Assembly: GCA_000436695.1 (NCBI GenBank)
Contig: HF992592.1
Location: forward strand, 1 to 25,924
Source: Prevotella sp. CAG:1185
GTDB taxonomy: Bacteria; Bacteroidota; Bacteroidia; Bacteroidales; Bacteroidaceae
Length of the DNA: 25,924 bases
Direction of reading: 5' to 3'
Shown here: in pieces, positions 24,863 to 25,924 of the stretch
How positions within the stretch are numbered: position 1 is the stretch's first letter
Layout of the letters: every line of letters begins with the position of its first letter
Translations under genes and position numbers: made by a program
The notes under the pieces: model-generated
Databases searched by the model: none
What the model was told of the DNA's origin: nothing
What the model saw: only the letters and a program-made list of their open reading frames with translations

Positions 24863-25081
24863 GATAATACCCACAAGACATTTGACTTTAACGCCGTTTT
24901 GAGTGAAAGCGAATACGAGCTGTGCCTATTGGTCAAGCTGGGCTTCGCACCTTCGCAGATAAGTCTGCTCACCGGCCGCAGTCTTCAGGACATTGCAAAC
25001 ATACGAAAACGGATGTATAACAGAATAACCGGCAAAAACGGCTCGTCGAGAGACTTTGATAAATTCATAAAATCCTTATAA
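24863..25081 (+). pseudogene. 3' remnant of a second TPR-HTH regulator gene
   Basis: About 72 codons remain open after an in-frame TAA at 24857-24859. The last about 60 residues (VLSESEYELCLLVKLGFAPS, ISLLTGRSLQDIANIRKR, RDFDKFIKSL) align with the C-terminal HTH of the full-length regulator at 14909-16696, with about 36 of 60 identical. Nothing of the signal peptide, TPR repeats, membrane helix or coiled coil is left. A shorter reading from TTG 24899 would give a 60-residue protein that is essentially the DNA-binding domain alone. I favour a decayed gene, because the alignment starts upstream of that codon. Expression of a stand-alone HTH cannot be excluded. It faces the outer-membrane gene at 25497, as the full-length regulator gene faces the DUF3244 gene. 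Confidence 0.75.
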
Positions 25082-25112
25082 ACAGCTATTTACGCCACAG
25101 CAAGAATATATC

Positions 25113-25140
25113 TGTGAAGTCTTTGTGAAAAGATTTCACA
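25113..25140 (+). promoter_or_regulatory. TGTGAA direct repeat plus palindrome
   Basis: TGTGAAG at 25113 is followed 11 bp later by the perfect palindrome TGTGAAAAGATTTCACA (25124-25140, 7-bp arms). It is related to the decamers below and may be part of the same operator set. Confidence 0.4.
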
Positions 25141-25210
25141 GCACAAAATTTAATAGAACACATAGAAGAGAAGCATTGTAAAGATGCTGAAATTGATGAA
25201 AAGCACGTTT

Positions 25211-25272
25211 GTGAAGTTTCGTGAAGTTTGCAGCCTTCCGAAAATACTCTTGTGAAGTTTTTGTGAACTTTT
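25211..25272 (+). promoter_or_regulatory. GTGAAGTTTT-type repeats upstream of outer-membrane gene
   Basis: GTGAAGTTTC and GTGAAGTTTG lie head to tail at 25211-25230 (10-bp period). A second pair, GTGAAGTTTTT and GTGAACTTTTT, lies at 25252-25273 (11-bp period) and overlaps the -33 region. They match the decamers at 14826-14845 and stand downstream of a relative of the same regulator. Confidence 0.55.
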
Positions 25273-25289
25273 TAAGTTGAATAAATTTG
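25260..25289 (+). promoter_or_regulatory. Probable promoter of the 25497 outer-membrane gene
   Basis: TTTG (25260-25263), an 18-nt spacer and TAAATTTG (25282-25289) fit the Bacteroidetes consensus with a slightly short spacer. The leader would be about 200 nt. Confidence 0.55.
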
Positions 25290-25496
25290 CCTTTATCATA
25301 AAATATCGGTTATTTTGCGAAAGCTACGATATAAGACGGACCGGCAATTTTGCAAGTTTGCTATGAAAAACGTTATTGCTGATGTCACAAAATGTAATGC
25401 GTATCCGTCTAATAGATAAAAGATGCAAAGATAATTAACCATATCCTTTCTGACTAAAAAGGGCATGGACTATGTAAAACAAAAAATATATATAAT

Positions 25497-25924
25497 ATGA
25501 GACTTTTACTTTTTATAATCACCATGCTTATGCCTTTAATGGCCGGAGCTCAAGAAAACACATATAGCATGACAGGCCATGTTACAGACAAAGACGGCAT
25601 ATCCGTAATGCGCGCAAGCATAATCCTCAGCATGAAAAGCGACAGCACGTTCAAGAAGATGACTGTGTCTGACGACAACGGAGTGTTCACGTTCAGTGGC
25701 CTTGACAACGGCAATTACGAGCTGAAGATAACATATATCGGGCTTGCCGACTACATAAGCGACATAACCGTGAAAGGCAATACAGACTTGGGGAATATAC
25801 GCATGGACGACTCGGCTGAGATGCTTGAAGGAATAACCGTAATGGCCAACTACACCAGGCTGAAACGGACGGGCGAAACCATTGTGAAAGTGAAAGGAAA
25901 CCCGCTGACAAAGGGAAAGAGCAC
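25497..25924 (+). CDS. Outer-membrane beta-barrel (TonB-receptor-like) protein, 5' part
   Basis: The open frame runs from ATG 25497 off the end of the window, giving 142 codons. A signal peptide (MRLLLFIITMLMPLMAGAQ) is followed by a carboxypeptidase-regulatory-like domain (YSMTGHVTDKDGISVMRASI, DNGVFTFSGLDNGNYELKIT) and the start of a plug-like region (MLEGITVMANYTRLKRTGET, KVKGNPLTKGKS). This is the layout of Bacteroidetes outer-membrane beta-barrel family proteins of about 750-850 residues, and it parallels the broken gene at 22097-24385. The start fits the signal peptide. Tandem GTGAAGTTTT repeats and a TAAATTTG promoter lie upstream. The substrate is unknown, and the rest of the gene is outside the window. 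Confidence 0.8.
   Translation, partial: MRLLLFIITMLMPLMAGAQENTYSMTGHVTDKDGISVMRASIILSMKSDSTFKKMTVSDDNGVFTFSGLDNGNYELKITYIGLADYISDITVKGNTDLGNIRMDDSAEMLEGITVMANYTRLKRTGETIVKVKGNPLTKGKS

Larger units (their letters stand above)
25082..25496. other. Regulatory-looking region upstream of the last gene
   Basis: No gene is seen in these 415 nt. They contain repeated GTGAAG words at 25114-25140, 25211-25230 and 25252-25272, and a TAAATTTG promoter element. The 200 nt after it are AT-rich leader sequence with no recognised structure. Confidence 0.55.

Noticed and set aside
25184..25255. 23-codon frame (MLKLMKSTFVKF...) across the decamer repeats
   Set aside because: Its codons are the GTGAAGTTT repeats themselves. 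It lies upstream of the promoter element and has no peptide-like features.

Overview
The window looks like a chromosomal segment of a Bacteroidales bacterium, most likely Prevotellaceae (Prevotella/Segatella-like). The evidence is a fimbrillin-type lipoprotein preceded by a tiny 'MKTKKENY' type peptide, Bacteroidetes promoters (TTG/TTTG, about 20 bp, TAnnTTTG), no Shine-Dalgarno sites, a two-subunit methylmalonyl-CoA mutase, an OadG protein with a lamin-tail-like domain, and carboxypeptidase-regulatory-domain outer-membrane beta-barrel proteins. The species assignment is inference.

Layout. 57-2323 (+): a 47-residue peptide and a GLUG-repeat fimbrillin-like surface lipoprotein. 2817-4064 (+): phosphoglycerate kinase. 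4065-4645: a convergent intergenic region with two terminators and two separate inverted-repeat elements. 4646-8646 (-): mutA-mutB, transcribed from a good promoter through a leader of about 190 nt. 9006-13355 (+), divergent from mutAB: an AAE-family transporter, then gamma (OadG), biotin carrier and beta subunits of a sodium-pumping methylmalonyl-CoA/oxaloacetate-type decarboxylase. The carboxyltransferase (alpha) subunit and the epimerase are absent. Together these genes fit the succinate-propionate pathway: succinyl-CoA to methylmalonyl-CoA to propionyl-CoA with Na+ export, perhaps with dicarboxylate export.

13471-14070 (+): a LuxR-type regulator with a degenerate receiver. 14364-16696 (-): a membrane-anchored TPR/coiled-coil/HTH regulator followed by a small secreted DUF3244-like protein. 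Its promoter carries tandem GTGAAGTTTT decamers. 17056-20862 (-): a RIC-like diiron (hemerythrin) domain fused to a LuxR HTH, then anaerobic ribonucleotide reductase nrdD and its activase nrdG. The two LuxR-HTH proteins share a closely related DNA-binding domain.

20863-25924 is an accessory region. It holds repeat-rich intergenic DNA, the 3' end of an IS1182-like transposase, an outer-membrane beta-barrel gene broken by one in-frame TAG, a 3' remnant of a second TPR-HTH regulator, more GTGAAGTTTT-type repeats, and the start of another outer-membrane protein that runs off the end. The strongest candidate for an undescribed system is the TPR-HTH regulator with its proposed operator. The same order (regulator 3' end, GTGAAGTTTT repeats, TAAATTTG promoter, exported target gene) is seen twice in the window.
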